Shown piece after piece: positions 1-9,269 of a DNA stretch of 64,000 bases. The stretch lies in NCBI GenBank assembly GCA_051293835.1, contig JBPKMA010000006.1, forward strand, positions 186,001-250,000, in the 5' to 3' direction. The notes beneath the pieces were generated by a model, which had not been told where the DNA came from, searched no databases, and saw only the letters and a list, made by a program, of their open reading frames with translations. Both the position numbers and the translations under genes were made by a program. The stretch comes from DATLZU01 sp051293835. Its GTDB lineage: Bacteria; Nitrospirota; Nitrospiria; Nitrospirales; Nitrospiraceae. Numbering within the stretch: the first letter of the stretch is position 1; the number at the start of each line of letters is the position of its first letter.

Positions 1-147
1 GTCCCGATACTTCCGCAATCCTCCTCTCCCCACGCCAACCAAGACGCCGAGAAAGGCGACCTTCCTCTCGTTAATTCTTTTGGCGACCTGCAGCACGGCG
101 TCCCCACCGTAGCTGTGACCGATCAGGACGATCGGGATGGACGGGTT
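1..147 (-). pseudogene. alpha/beta-hydrolase (lipase-like) fragment
   Basis: Read on the minus strand, this edge piece encodes a hydrophobic strand followed by GHSYGGDAVLQVAKRI, the nucleophile elbow (G-x-S-x-G) of a serine alpha/beta-hydrolase or lipase. A TAG codon lies in frame just upstream (148-150), and the part that should precede it is missing, because FadL-like coding sequence on the other strand begins at about 161. The gene is therefore cut at its 5' end. The remainder runs off the window at position 1, so its 3' state is unknown. The substrate cannot be guessed from 49 residues. Confidence 0.5.
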
Positions 148-160
148 CTAGGTCTCGTCG

Positions 161-600
161 GTGGGCGGAGAAGGCAGCCTTCCGCTGCTCGACATCAAGC
201 CCACCGTAGCCTACAAGGTTTCGGATCGCCTCTCGCTCAGGCTCGGCACAGACATCTTCACGTTCGCGAGTTTTATCGGCGAGGGGCAAACGGAAACCCT
301 GTCCATTTCATCCGGCGCGGGCGGCATCCCGGCTGGCAGCCGTGTGGAGTTGAACGGTAAGGGCACTACCGCCGGCCTGAACGCCAGTGTGCTCTACACG
401 CTCATGGGCACGGCGGACCGCTGCGGGTGAATCTCGCCGGCGTGTGGCGCAGCCAAGCGGTTTTGCCGGTGCGCGGGCAACTGCTCTCCGGCTGAGCGCC
501 GGGCACCGACGCCTCCGCGAATTTCCTGTTGCCCGAGGTCTGGACGCCTTCGGGAGGCTGAGCGCGTGTGGAAGGTCGGGGTGGACGTAGACTACACCCA
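161..600 (+). pseudogene. broken OMPP1/FadL-type outer-membrane transporter
   Basis: The first 90 codons read as a FadL/OMPP1/TodX-like beta-barrel segment (LPLLDIKPTVAYKVSDRLSL, then a DIFTFASFIGEGQ stretch). After about 415 the reading continues only in other frames: LRVNLAGVWRSQAVLPVRGQ, then FLLPEVWT near 525-545, then KVGVDVDYTQ near 570-600. At least two frame changes and an internal stop are needed to follow the family pattern, and both termini are missing. Members of this family move hydrophobic substrates across the outer membrane; this copy cannot. It ends where the short repeats at 603 begin. Confidence 0.7.
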
Positions 601-602
601 AG

Positions 603-656
603 GGCACAAGAAAAGGGGTCGAGGGGCACAAGAAGGCACAAGAAAAGGGGTCGGGA
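603..656 (+). repeat. REP-like short repeats ending in GAAAAGGGGTCGGGA
   Basis: A 19-base unit, GGCACAAGAAAAGGGGTCG, occurs at 603-621 and again at 635-653, 32 bases apart, with a partial copy between. The second continues as GAAAAGGGGTCGGGA (642-656). An inverted near-copy (CGACCCTTTTCTTCTCC) lies at 784-800, so the block 603-800 is flanked by opposing AGAAAAGGG(G)TCG ends. The same 15-mer recurs inverted at 16688-16702. This resembles REP-type ends mobilised by RAYT transposases, but no transposase is present. The rest of 657-888 shows nothing recognisable. Confidence 0.55.
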
Positions 657-888
657 GTCTTTAAAGCACGCACGGCTATGCTCAGTGTGACTAATCCCAT
701 TTCAGTGCTCTTACCTAAGTTATATATCGAATGATCAGCGCAGCGCAGAGGAGCAAGAGCTACCTGGGCACATGAAGGGATGCTCGACCCTTTTCTTCTC
801 CTCCGCGTAGAGCCTCCGGCGTCTTTGGGCGGATAGGAAGCAAATCATGCGGCGTTCAGCCACGGGGACCTGCTTCTTGGTCGAACAG

Positions 889-3800
889 CTAGGCCGAGCT
901 CTTCGAGCCAAGCTGTTCCATTGCGATACGCTTGAGCGCGCGCAGGTCGAGTTTGCCGGTTCCCAACACGGGCAGCGCGTCTACTTTGATGAAGTGGTCC
1001 CGGCGCGGGATGAACAGGTTGGAGAGGCCGGTCGCCGCAACCTTGTCCAGGATTTCCGGGATCATTCTGTCGTCCAGCGTGTGCAGCACCACCAACTGCT
1101 CACCCTTGCGTTCGTCCGGGACGCCTGTGACGGCGAAGACCTGGCCATCGACGCCGGCCGCTTCATGCAAGGCTTCCTCCACCCGTCCGTGCGGTACCAT
1201 TTCGCCGCCGATTTTTGAGAAGCGGGAGAGACGGTCGGTGATCGTGATGAAGCCGTCTTCGTCCACCTGGGCGATGTCGCCCGTGATATACCATCCGTCC
1301 CGCATGGCTTTCGCCGTGAGGTCCTCGCGGCCGAGATACCCGCTCATGACGTTCGCACCCTTCACCAATAACATGCCCGGGGTATTAGGAGGGAGCGGTT
1401 CGAACGTGTCGGGATCCACGATGCGGACGCATACCCCAGGGAGTGGCTGTCCGACCGTGCCTCGACGCGACGCCGGTTGGAAAAAGCCCGAAGCCCGAAA
1501 ATCGGGCACATTCGTCGAAATGACCGGTGCGCACTCTGTGACCCCGTAGCCCTCCACCGGCCTGATGCCAAATCGATCGTGGAACGCCTGGGCAAATTTT
1601 TCGGGCAGCTTCTCCGCCCCGGTGATGATGACCCGCAACGTGCTCAACTGCTCCGGCGTGCACCGCCGGTAATAGAGTTGAAGAAAGGTGGGTGTGACAA
1701 CGAGCAAGGTGACGCGGTAGCGGGCGATCAGGTCGCCGATTGCGGCGACGTCGAGCGGAGAGGGATGGAACACAATGCCGACTCCGTGGGTGACGACAAA
1801 CCAGAAGATCAGATAGCCGAACGAGTGAAAAAACGGGAGGATGCCCAAGGCGATGTCGTTGCAATCCACGTGCAGGACCTGGGCTGCTCCGTCCACATTG
1901 GAGTCGATGCTGAAGTGGGAAAGCATGACGCCCTTCGGCTCACCCGTGCTGCCGCTGCTGAAAATGATCGTCGCGAGGTCATCCATGGTGGTTCTGCGCG
2001 ACTGGCCGCAGGCGATCTCAATGATGCGGGTGGGCGCGAGGATTGCGAGCAACAACGCTGCAAGCCGCTGACCTCGTCCGATCGTCTTGACGAGATCTTC
2101 CAGCCAGATAAGGGTCACACCCTCTGGCCTATCCAGTTTGGCTTTCTCCACGAAACGACGGCTGGTGACGATGGTCCGAAGGCCGGCCTGCCGGCAGGCG
2201 GACTCCAAGCCGGCTCGGCCGACCGTGTAGTTGAGATTCACGCTGGTCTTCCCGCAGAGCGTGGCGGCCACGTTCGCGAGCGCGCCCCCGACCGAGGGCG
2301 GGAGCAGCAGACCGACGTGCGGTTGGTTGTCCCAATGAGGACGGAGCGCCCGCGCCAGGGCGATCGCGCCGATCAACACCTGAAGGCACGTGACGCGGGG
2401 CCGCGTGGCGTCGGCCATGGCGAAGCGGAACGGGTGCCGACGCATCGCGCGAATAACGCGCCGGTGTAGCGGCTGGCAATCCGGCTTGCGCAACCTCCAG
2501 GCGGCTTCACCCAACTCTTGGACGGCCTGCCGCACCTGGTAGGCCGGAGTGTCAGGCGAAAGAGGCGAGCCGAAGGAGACGGTCACCGGATAGGGAATCC
2601 GTTCCGGCCATTTGGTCAGGAACCGGCCTCCGACGTAACTGAAGATGCTGCCCCAGATCCGGTCGAGATGGACCGGAATGATCGGGACCGTGCGGCCTTT
2701 CACGATCCGTTCGAAGCCCCGACGGAACGGCAGCATGGCGCCGGTCCGCGTGATCTGGCCCTCGGGAAAAATGCAGACGAGGTCGCCGTCGTCCAGCCTC
2801 CGTCCCGCTTCGCGGAGTGCGCGGAGAATCATCCTCGGCCCGCCAGAGGAGGAAATCGGAATCACCCGCATGGCCTGCATGAAGGGCTTGAGCAGGGGAT
2901 GGTTAACATGGGCGGCATCGACCACAAAGCGGATCGGCCGGTCCAAGCTGGCCATCAGGAGGAACCCGTCCACGAACGAAATGTGATTGGGAACGAGCAG
3001 CGCTCCGCCTGTCTCAGGAACATGTTCCCGTCCGATGACACGCAGCCGGTACACGGTGTGGGTGAGCAATACCAGGACGAGCCGGAGGAAGGCGTCGGGC
3101 AGGAGCCGCAGGGCCCAGGCGGTTCCCGCGACGGTCGCCAGTGACGCGGCGAGGAGGATGCCGCTAGGGGACAATCCGGTTCGCGACAAGGCTTCGGCGG
3201 CCAGCGAGCCGATCAGAATCCCGCCGAACACAAAGGTGTTGCTCATCGCGATCACGGCTCCGCGCCGATCCCCCGGTGACTGCCACTGGATCAGCGCGTT
3301 GATCGGCACGATGAGAAACCCGCTCGACACGCCGAGCAACGCCATGAGGGCGAGCGTGTGCGGCAGGCTCGGCGTGATCGATCCGAGCAGGCCCAGGAAC
3401 AGAGCCAGGCCGCTGGCGCCCAGCGGAATCAGACCGTACTCTACCTTTGCGGCCGACAACTTTCCCGCGAGGAAGGCGCCGCCTCCGACGCCGATGGCAA
3501 ATACCGCCAACGGCGTGCCTGAGAAGCTGTCGGAGAGGCCGAGCGCGGCCTTGGCGTAGACCAGCATGTCCTGGCCGACCAGGCTGGCAACCGTCCAGAA
3601 GAAAAAGGCGCCCGCGACGGCGAGCCGCAGCACGCGATCCGCCCGGATAGCCAACCAGGCTCCACGGAGCGTCGCGGCGAGCCCGCCATCGGATCGCGCC
3701 GGAGGGACGCGAGGAACTGTCCAGGAGGCGATGAAGCCCACCACGGCGCTCGCCGTCAGAATCAATCCGGCTTTCCACGGCGAAGGATCGGTGAGATCCA

Positions 3801-4317
3801 GCAGCATGCCTCCCGCCGCCGTGCCCAGGATGATAGCGAGGAACGTGCAGAGCTCCAGGACGCCGTTGCCGGCCGATAGGCGTTCGTGCGGCAGCACCTC
3901 CGGCAGTATCCCGTACTTGGCCGGGCTGAAGAGCGCGCTGTGGACTCCCATGAGCCCCAGAATGAAGAGAGGCCAGACGATTGTGGAAGGATTGAGCAAC
4001 AGCACGACTGCGCCAGCCGCCATGAGCAGCACTTCGGCGGCCTTCATGGCGATTATGACGGTGCGCTTGCTGAGGCGGTCGGCCACCACGCCGGCGATCA
4101 GGGAGACGATCATCAACGGGAGGGTGATTGCGACAAAGGCCAATGTGGTGTGCGTCTGGGCGGCAGCCTCAAACGCCGGTCCCGACGAGCCGATCTTCGC
4201 TGCGACGGCCCTGATCCCCAGCAGCGCCACGATCAGTTTCCAGGCGTTATCGTTGAACGCGCCGCAGAATTGGGCGATCAACAGGCCGCGGAGGGGATGG
4301 CGCAGTAAATCGGACAT
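889..4317 (-). CDS. Aas-like fusion: MFS transporter + PlsC acyltransferase + acyl-ACP synthetase
   Basis: This 1142-residue protein joins three modules. Residues 1-400 form an LplT-like major facilitator domain with about 12 membrane segments. Residues 410-620 form a PlsC acyltransferase with the NHxxxxD motif (NHISFVD, near 442) and FPEG (near 516). Residues 650-1140 form an adenylate-forming domain with SSGSTGEPKGV (near 789), YGVTE and the C-terminal lysine motif GTGKLDLR (near 1120). In Escherichia coli LplT and Aas are separate proteins that import and re-acylate lysophospholipids; here transport, ligation and acylation appear on one chain in the inner membrane. ATG 4317 was chosen because MFS homology starts there; ATG 4344 and a codon at 4416 are alternatives. 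It is intact inside a decayed neighbourhood. Confidence 0.88.
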   Translation of the reverse strand: MSDLLRHPLRGLLIAQFCGAFNDNAWKLIVALLGIRAVAAKIGSSGPAFEAAAQTHTTLAFVAITLPLMIVSLIAGVVADRLSKRTVIIAMKAAEVLLMAAGAVVLLLNPSTIVWPLFILGLMGVHSALFSPAKYGILPEVLPHERLSAGNGVLELCTFLAIILGTAAGGMLLDLTDPSPWKAGLILTASAVVGFIASWTVPRVPPARSDGGLAATLRGAWLAIRADRVLRLAVAGAFFFWTVASLVGQDMLVYAKAALGLSDSFSGTPLAVFAIGVGGGAFLAGKLSAAKVEYGLIPLGASGLALFLGLLGSITPSLPHTLALMALLGVSSGFLIVPINALIQWQSPGDRRGAVIAMSNTFVFGGILIGSLAAEALSRTGLSPSGILLAASLATVAGTAWALRLLPDAFLRLVLVLLTHTVYRLRVIGREHVPETGGALLVPNHISFVDGFLLMASLDRPIRFVVDAAHVNHPLLKPFMQAMRVIPISSSGGPRMILRALREAGRRLDDGDLVCIFPEGQITRTGAMLPFRRGFERIVKGRTVPIIPVHLDRIWGSIFSYVGGRFLTKWPERIPYPVTVSFGSPLSPDTPAYQVRQAVQELGEAAWRLRKPDCQPLHRRVIRAMRRHPFRFAMADATRPRVTCLQVLIGAIALARALRPHWDNQPHVGLLLPPSVGGALANVAATLCGKTSVNLNYTVGRAGLESACRQAGLRTIVTSRRFVEKAKLDRPEGVTLIWLEDLVKTIGRGQRLAALLLAILAPTRIIEIACGQSRRTTMDDLATIIFSSGSTGEPKGVMLSHFSIDSNVDGAAQVLHVDCNDIALGILPFFHSFGYLIFWFVVTHGVGIVFHPSPLDVAAIGDLIARYRVTLLVVTPTFLQLYYRRCTPEQLSTLRVIITGAEKLPEKFAQAFHDRFGIRPVEGYGVTECAPVISTNVPDFRASGFFQPASRRGTVGQPLPGVCVRIVDPDTFEPLPPNTPGMLLVKGANVMSGYLGREDLTAKAMRDGWYITGDIAQVDEDGFITITDRLSRFSKIGGEMVPHGRVEEALHEAAGVDGQVFAVTGVPDERKGEQLVVLHTLDDRMIPEILDKVAATGLSNLFIPRRDHFIKVDALPVLGTGKLDLRALKRIAMEQLGSKSSA

Positions 4318-4487
4318 GTTCGCGCGGTGGGCTTTTGCCGGCATGCCATTACTATGGAGGAACTTTAAGGAAAGATCAAAGGAACGGAATCGCACAACTG
4401 GTTGATGAGATCGCACAAGCTGGTTGCGGTTGTCCAGTAGGTGTTCTTGCCCTCGATGTTTCCTAAGGGAACTGCGCTGTTGGAAGC

Positions 4488-5656
4488 ATGACGATGAACC
4501 GCCGGGAATTCCTCCAAGCGGCCGGAATCGCGCTGGCGCTGCCGTGGGCTTGCGCCCGGTGGAGTCGTCCGCCGTCGGGGATGATGCTGAACGATCTACA
4601 TTCGGGGTTGGACCCGACCCGAATCAGCGAGGTCGTGCCGGTGCGATCTCCGGACGATATCCGGCGCGCGATTGAGCGGCCTGCGCGTGAGGGCGAGGCC
4701 GTCTCCGTGGCCGGCGGGCGGCACGCGATGGGGGGCCAACAGTTTGGGACGGATACCGTCCATCTGGATACGCGGCCGTTCAACCGCGTCCTGAATTTCG
4801 ACGGCCGTAGCGGGCTCATCGAAGTGGAAGCAGGCATCCAGTGGCCGGACCTCGTCAAGGCGACCTTGGAATTACAGAAGGGCGCGTCCAACCAATGGGG
4901 CATCGTTCAGAGGCAAACGGGGGCGGACCGGCTCAGCCTCGGCGGTTCGTTGGCCGCCAGCATTCATGGACGGGGTTTGACGCTCAAGCCGTTCGTGGGC
5001 GACATCGCCCATCCCTGCAGGTCAGCGGGAGATCGCCGAGGAGCAGTGGCTACAGCTCTTGTATCTCGCGCACGCCGACAAGACGCAGGCGTTCGAGACC
5101 TACGCCCCGGAGTATCTCGCGACCAACGGCCAGATTTACTGGTCCGATACACACCAGATGAGCTTTTACCCCGACGCGTACCACAAGTCGCGGGATCGGC
5201 GGCTGCGCGCGCCGTCGGCGGGATCGGAGAGGATCACCGAGGTGTATGTTCCGCGGTCGGAGCTGGCGTCGTTCTTCGCGGAGGCGCGAGAGGATTTCCG
5301 CAGGAACAAGACCGGCGTGATCTACGGGCCATTCGTCTGATCGAGCGCGATGACGAGACGTTCCTCGCATGGGCAAGGATCGCTGGGCGTGTACGGTGCT
5401 GAATCTCCACGTCGAACACACTCCGGAGGGGATCAAGCGCGCGGCGGAGGCTTTTCGCCGGCTCATCGATCTGGCGAGAAAGCGGGGCGGCAGCGATTAC
5501 CTCACGTATCACAGGTGGGCCACCCGCGAACAAGTGGAGGCCTGCTACCCGCAGTTCCCCGAGTTTCTGAGACTCAAGAAGCGGTACGACCCGCAGGAGC
5601 GCTTTCAGAGCGAGTGGTACCGCCGCTACGCAGCCATGCTCGCGGATGTGCTGTGA
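4488..5656 (+). pseudogene. broken FAD-linked oxidase with Tat signal
   Basis: The 5' part (4488-5010) encodes a twin-arginine signal (MNRREFLQAAGIALALPWAC) and the start of an FAD-binding type 4 (GlcD/gulonolactone-oxidase) domain, including AGGRHAMGGQQ and GGSLAASIHGRG. Near 5015-5030 the frame jumps straight to the C-terminal substrate domain (EIAEEQWLQLLYLAHADK onward), so the middle of the protein is deleted. A further frameshift lies near 5330 (IYG to TIRLIERDD) and another near 5380, after which the true C-terminus runs to the stop at 5654-5656. One large deletion plus two small indels make this a decayed gene, not a sequencing slip. Confidence 0.8.
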
Positions 5657-5990
5657 CCGCTCCCCTCGCAAGCTGGTCGTGCTGCTGTGGGCCCTTCTCT
5701 TCGTCTTTTGCCTCCGCGTGCTCGGGCAGGCGCTGGGGCGTTCGCCGGCGTGACCTGGTTGCCGCCGATGACAGAGTGGTAGCGGTGAGGGATTCTTCAC
5801 CCCCGGCTCTTGTTCGGTCAGGGTGTGGTGCTGTTCGGCTATGTGTATCTGGCAGCCATGATCCTGCGGTACTGATCCGCACGAGCCTGTATCCGGAGGC
5901 CCGCTGATTCGGCGGTGCGATTCTTATCGTGTTCCACTGGGTGCTGGCGTGTTTCATCATCGCGTTCGGGTACTATCACCGGACGCGACG
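5657..5990 (+). pseudogene. remnant of a small membrane protein
   Basis: Immediately after the FAD-oxidase stop, hydrophobic segments can be read only by changing frame: RKLVVLLWALLFVFCLRVL (about 5665-5725), TWLPPMTEW (about 5752-5780), then LFGQGVVLFGYVYLAAMILRY (about 5810-5872), and a final segment resembling IVFHWVLACFIIAFGYYHR (about 5920-5985). Together they look like a protein of about 110 residues with three membrane helices. Stops and frame changes interrupt it at least three times. No family could be assigned. Confidence 0.55.
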
Positions 5991-6017
5991 ATCCGCACAC
6001 TGATCGGCAGGCCGTTC

Positions 6018-6576
6018 ATGCCGCTCTCTGAACCATCCACCATGCTCACGGACTACGGGCTCTCCGGTCTGTTCGCGTGGTGGTTGTGGAAGGCTGGGAA
6101 AGAACAGGGCCGGATGAGCGTGCGGTACTGGGGTGCCGGACTCGCCGGTCTCGGTGTAGCTGCGCTTGCGGGTGGCACGTCCCATGGATTCTCCCAAGTC
6201 CTGACCCAGGCCGCTCTGCACGCTTTATGGAAGGTCACGATCTATGCTGTCGGCGTCGGCGGCTTCTATCTCTTCGCCGGGCCCTCATGGCCTCCGTTCC
6301 GGCACCGCCCAGGCGGTTCCTCATAAACTCGTGGTCTACGCCGCCTTGATGGGCGCGCATGACGACTTCCGCTACGTGATCTACGACTATACGGTGACGC
6401 TGTTGGTCATTCTGGCGCTACAGGCCCATGCGGGGTTGGTGCGTCGGAAACCGAGCGCTCTGTGGATTGTCGGAGGTATCCTGGTTGCGTTTGCAGCGGC
6501 AGTCGTCCAGCGCAGCGGCGAGATGGCGGGAATCTATCTGTTCTCTCGGGGTGCGCGGTTGCTGCAGGATCACTGA
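6018..6576 (+). pseudogene. frameshifted multi-helix membrane protein
   Basis: From ATG 6018 the reading begins MPLSEPSTMLTDYGLSGLFA and continues through four hydrophobic segments to about 6285. There the frame is lost: the other frames continue as ALMAS, then TAQAVPHKLVVYAALMGAHD and two more hydrophobic segments, ending at the TGA at 6574-6576. Two small indels around 6280-6310 explain the break. The intact ancestor would be about 185 residues with roughly six membrane helices. TDY near the N-terminus followed by helices recalls DUF6962-type proteins, but this is tentative. Confidence 0.6.
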
Positions 6577-6594
6577 GGCGAGGATCAGGGCGCC

Positions 6595-7703
6595 TCAACC
6601 GCGACGCTTGGGTACTGGCAACCCTTCGAGCACCATGATGCGGAGCGCGTTGGTGGTGGGGCAGGGGCCAAGACGGAGCGGGGAGTCGAACTTGGGTGCG
6701 CCGGCAGCCACCGTTTCCTGACAGTGCGCATTGGTCAGAGGGGGGATCTGCTGGTGCAACTCGGTTAACTCCAAATCGTGGGTGGTCACCAATCCGAAGC
6801 CGTTGCCGCGGGCCAGCGCGCTGATATAGGCGCGACCGTCGATCAATCGTTCCCGGTTGTTGGTGCCTTTAAAAAAGATTTCATCGATTAAAAAGAGCAC
6901 TGGCGGCGCCGACCGGATGTGCGTCTCGTCGAGGATGGTTTTGAGGCGCTTCACCTCCGCGTAGACGGCTTTCTCGAAGATTTCTTCGCTGCATCCGGCG
7001 AATAGCATGTCACCAGTGCATAGGCGGCGAAGGATAGGATCAATGCCAGCAGCAGCGTGATCGCCATCAGCCCGGTCTGGATGTCCAACAGAGGCACGAG
7101 ACCGGGAGAGTGACGGGTGTGTGTAGAACGGCGTGAAGCCGCCGGCAAGCATCGGCAACGAGGCGAATTCCCTGAGCAGCGCCTGCCGGTTTCTCCAGGC
7201 GGTAGGATCGACGGCTGGAAGAGCAGCCATACCGACAGGCGTTTGCGACTGTTCGACGACACCGAGGTGTCGAGGAGATGCAGGAGCGAGTGCGGACCGA
7301 CGAGATCTAAGTCGATGGCGTACGGATGACGATCCATGAGCGGCGATCGCTTGGCCGGGACCTCGTCCCCGTTCAGGGCCACACGGGCCAGATGAGCTTG
7401 CTTGATCTCCCGCCACAGCCGTAGCCGATGCAAGCGGTCCTCGAACCTGTTATGATAGCACGCCACCGCCGCGAACACGGCGACGAACAACGCCGGCGCT
7501 TCGTTGCCGACGTGATACCAACCCAGCTTGGAGGGGATAACCGTGCAGAGCACGCTCGCGACGAAGATGGCCAGAGGCCGGCGAGTCACGAGCGCACTGA
7601 CGTCCATGCCTCGTTGCTGCAAACGGTCGGCTTTTGCCAACAGCCGCTGCAACAGGCGATCGCAATTCGGCCCGGGCCGCTGTGGGTGTGCCGCTAGTGG
7701 CAT
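6595..7703 (-). pseudogene. decayed MutS-like ATPase with N-terminal membrane segments
   Basis: The 3' part (6595-about 6985) encodes a MutS C-terminal ATPase half: LFLIDEIFFKGTNNRERLID (Walker B region), ALARGNGFGLVTTHD and a C-terminal PCPTTNALRIMVLEGLPVP. The 5' part (about 7330-7703) encodes coiled and membrane-spanning sequence (RRPLAIFVASVLCTVIPSKL) typical of the MutS-related membrane ATPases. The middle is scrambled over at least two frame changes, and the Walker A region expected just before the Walker B half is absent, so part of the ATPase was deleted. This subfamily is not the mismatch-repair MutS itself; its role is unknown. Confidence 0.7.
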
Positions 7704-7815
7704 GCCGGCGGCGATACCGGTTACGTACGATCAGGTCAATAGTGAACCCCGACGATAGCGCGAGGCGATGCTGCCTCTCGCCCATCGCCCAGAGCCATAT
7801 CGTTTAGTGAGCCAA

Positions 7816-8691
7816 ATGCCGAGCGAATGGATTGAAGTGCGGATCCGGTCGTCGGTCGATTCAGGAGAGTTGGTGGCGTTGCTCAGCGACCCGACTGTGC
7901 AGGGCGCGTGGCAAGAGCCTGACATGATTCATCTCTACTGGCCGGTCGAGCAGTGGAATCCCAATGTCTTGCAAGATCTGCGAACGGCGTTGAAGGAACT
8001 CGGCGAGCAGGAACAGGAAGGGCGAATCACGATCGATCGGTTGCCGGATTGCGATTGGAACCAGCTTTGGGCGCAGTTCGTGCAACCCATCCGCGTCGGC
8101 CGCCGCATCGTGATCCGACCGAGTTGGCGGCGAGCGGATCTCCAAGCCGGCGACGTGGAACTGGTCATCGATCCGAAACGGGCCTTCGGCACGGGACACC
8201 ATGCCACCACGCAAATGTTGATCGAATGGCTGGAAGATGTGATTCGCGGCGGAGAGTCCGTGTTGGACGTAGGGACGGGGAGCGGCATCCTGGCGATGGT
8301 TGCCCTCCGGCTCGGCGCAAGGCGCGCCCGGGGGATCGACATCGACCCGATCGCCGTCGAGTGCGCGCGCGAGTACGCCGTGATAAACGGCTTCGGTTCG
8401 GAGTTGGAGTTGCGGACGATTGGGCTGGAAGATCTCGATCCACCCGCACCGCCCTATGACTGGGTCTTGGCCAACCTCGACCGGAATACGCTGGTCGAGT
8501 CGGCGCCGGCGTTCGGTCCGTATTTGCACCGCGGCGCCAAATTGTTGCTCTCCGGCATCCTGGTCGGCCAACAGACAGAGATCGCCCAAGCCTTCGCCGT
8601 CGTGGGGGCGTACGTCCGAAGCCAGCGCGAGCGGGACGGTTGGCTGGCATTGGAGATACTTGCGCCGGACTCATGCGAAGGAAGTCCCTGA
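7816..8691 (+). CDS. prmA: ribosomal protein L11 methyltransferase
   Basis: PrmA trimethylates ribosomal protein L11 using S-adenosylmethionine. The 291-residue protein has the N-terminal substrate-recognition part, the PrmA signature FGTGHHATTQMLIEWLE, the SAM-binding glycine loop VLDVGTGSGILAMVALRLGA, and NLDRNTLVE in place of the usual N-[IL] motif. ATG 7816 is preferred over a possible start at 7768 because PrmA homology begins with EWIEVRI. It is the first intact gene after the decayed stretch, and its TGA abuts the ATG of the MOSC gene, so the two are probably cotranscribed. Confidence 0.9.
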   Translation: MPSEWIEVRIRSSVDSGELVALLSDPTVQGAWQEPDMIHLYWPVEQWNPNVLQDLRTALKELGEQEQEGRITIDRLPDCDWNQLWAQFVQPIRVGRRIVIRPSWRRADLQAGDVELVIDPKRAFGTGHHATTQMLIEWLEDVIRGGESVLDVGTGSGILAMVALRLGARRARGIDIDPIAVECAREYAVINGFGSELELRTIGLEDLDPPAPPYDWVLANLDRNTLVESAPAFGPYLHRGAKLLLSGILVGQQTEIAQAFAVVGAYVRSQRERDGWLALEILAPDSCEGSP

Positions 8692-9174
8692 ATGAATCGC
8701 TCGGGGAAACCGGTTTTCCCGCATATACATCAGATCAACGTCTCCGACGGCGGGGTGCCGAAACATCCGGTTCCGGAAGCGCATATTACCGTCCGCGGGC
8801 TAAGCGGCGACCGGCAGCGGAGCCCGGAGATTCATGGAGGGCCGGAGCGGGCGGTCTGCCTCTATTCGCTGGAGGTCATCCAGGCGTTGCAGAAGGAGGG
8901 ACATTCGATCGCGCCCGGCTCGGCTGGTGAGAATCTCACGGTGGCCGGACTGGACTGGGCTCAACTGAAGCCGGGCGACCGGCTGAGGGTCGGTGACCGA
9001 GTGAGGCTGGAAATTACTAACTATACGGCGCCCTGTGAACACAACGCCCGTTGGTTTCTCGGCGGCGACTATAAACGGATCTCTCAGAAGCACCATCCGG
9101 GCTGGAGCCGGTTGTATGCGAGGGTGCTGGTTGAAGGGCTGGTGCGAACCGGGGACCCTGTTTTCATCGAATGA
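8692..9174 (+). CDS. MOSC domain protein
   Basis: This 160-residue protein consists of a single MOSC domain, the fold at the C-terminus of molybdenum cofactor sulfurases, believed to carry sulfur or handle metal-sulfur cofactors. Visible family features are GLSGDRQ near residue 37, HGGPERAVCLYS, GSAGENLTVAGLDW and the conserved cysteine in APCEHNARW. The start codon follows the prmA stop with no gap. The biochemical partner is not apparent: no molybdoenzyme gene lies nearby. Confidence 0.82.
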   Translation: MNRSGKPVFPHIHQINVSDGGVPKHPVPEAHITVRGLSGDRQRSPEIHGGPERAVCLYSLEVIQALQKEGHSIAPGSAGENLTVAGLDWAQLKPGDRLRVGDRVRLEITNYTAPCEHNARWFLGGDYKRISQKHHPGWSRLYARVLVEGLVRTGDPVFIE

Positions 9175-9178
9175 GCTG

Positions 9179-9258
9179 TCAGCCATCAGCGTTCACCCGG
9201 GGGGGCAGCGAGTCCAATTCCGAACTGGTGGTTGAAAGCTGATAGCTGATAACCGATG
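9179..9258. repeat. imperfect inverted CTGATAGCTGATA-type intergenic repeat
   Basis: Between the MOSC gene and the next methyltransferase, CAGCCATCAGC near 9180 and GCTGATAGCTGATAACC near 9237 form an imperfect inverted repeat around a G-run. Similar low-complexity words (GCTGATAGC, AGCGAACGGCGAGTAGCGAA, AGCGAACAGCTTACAGC) recur in other gaps of this window, near 11700, 17415, 30240, 41095 and 43312. They may form weak hairpins at transcript ends. Confidence 0.35.
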
Positions 9259-9269
9259 GCCGGGAGGGC

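Noticed and set aside
4488..7703. Sequencing error as the sole reason for the broken genes
   Set aside because: Large internal deletions (FAD oxidase, MutS-like Walker A region) cannot arise from base-calling errors, and frameshifts are concentrated here instead of spread over the window.
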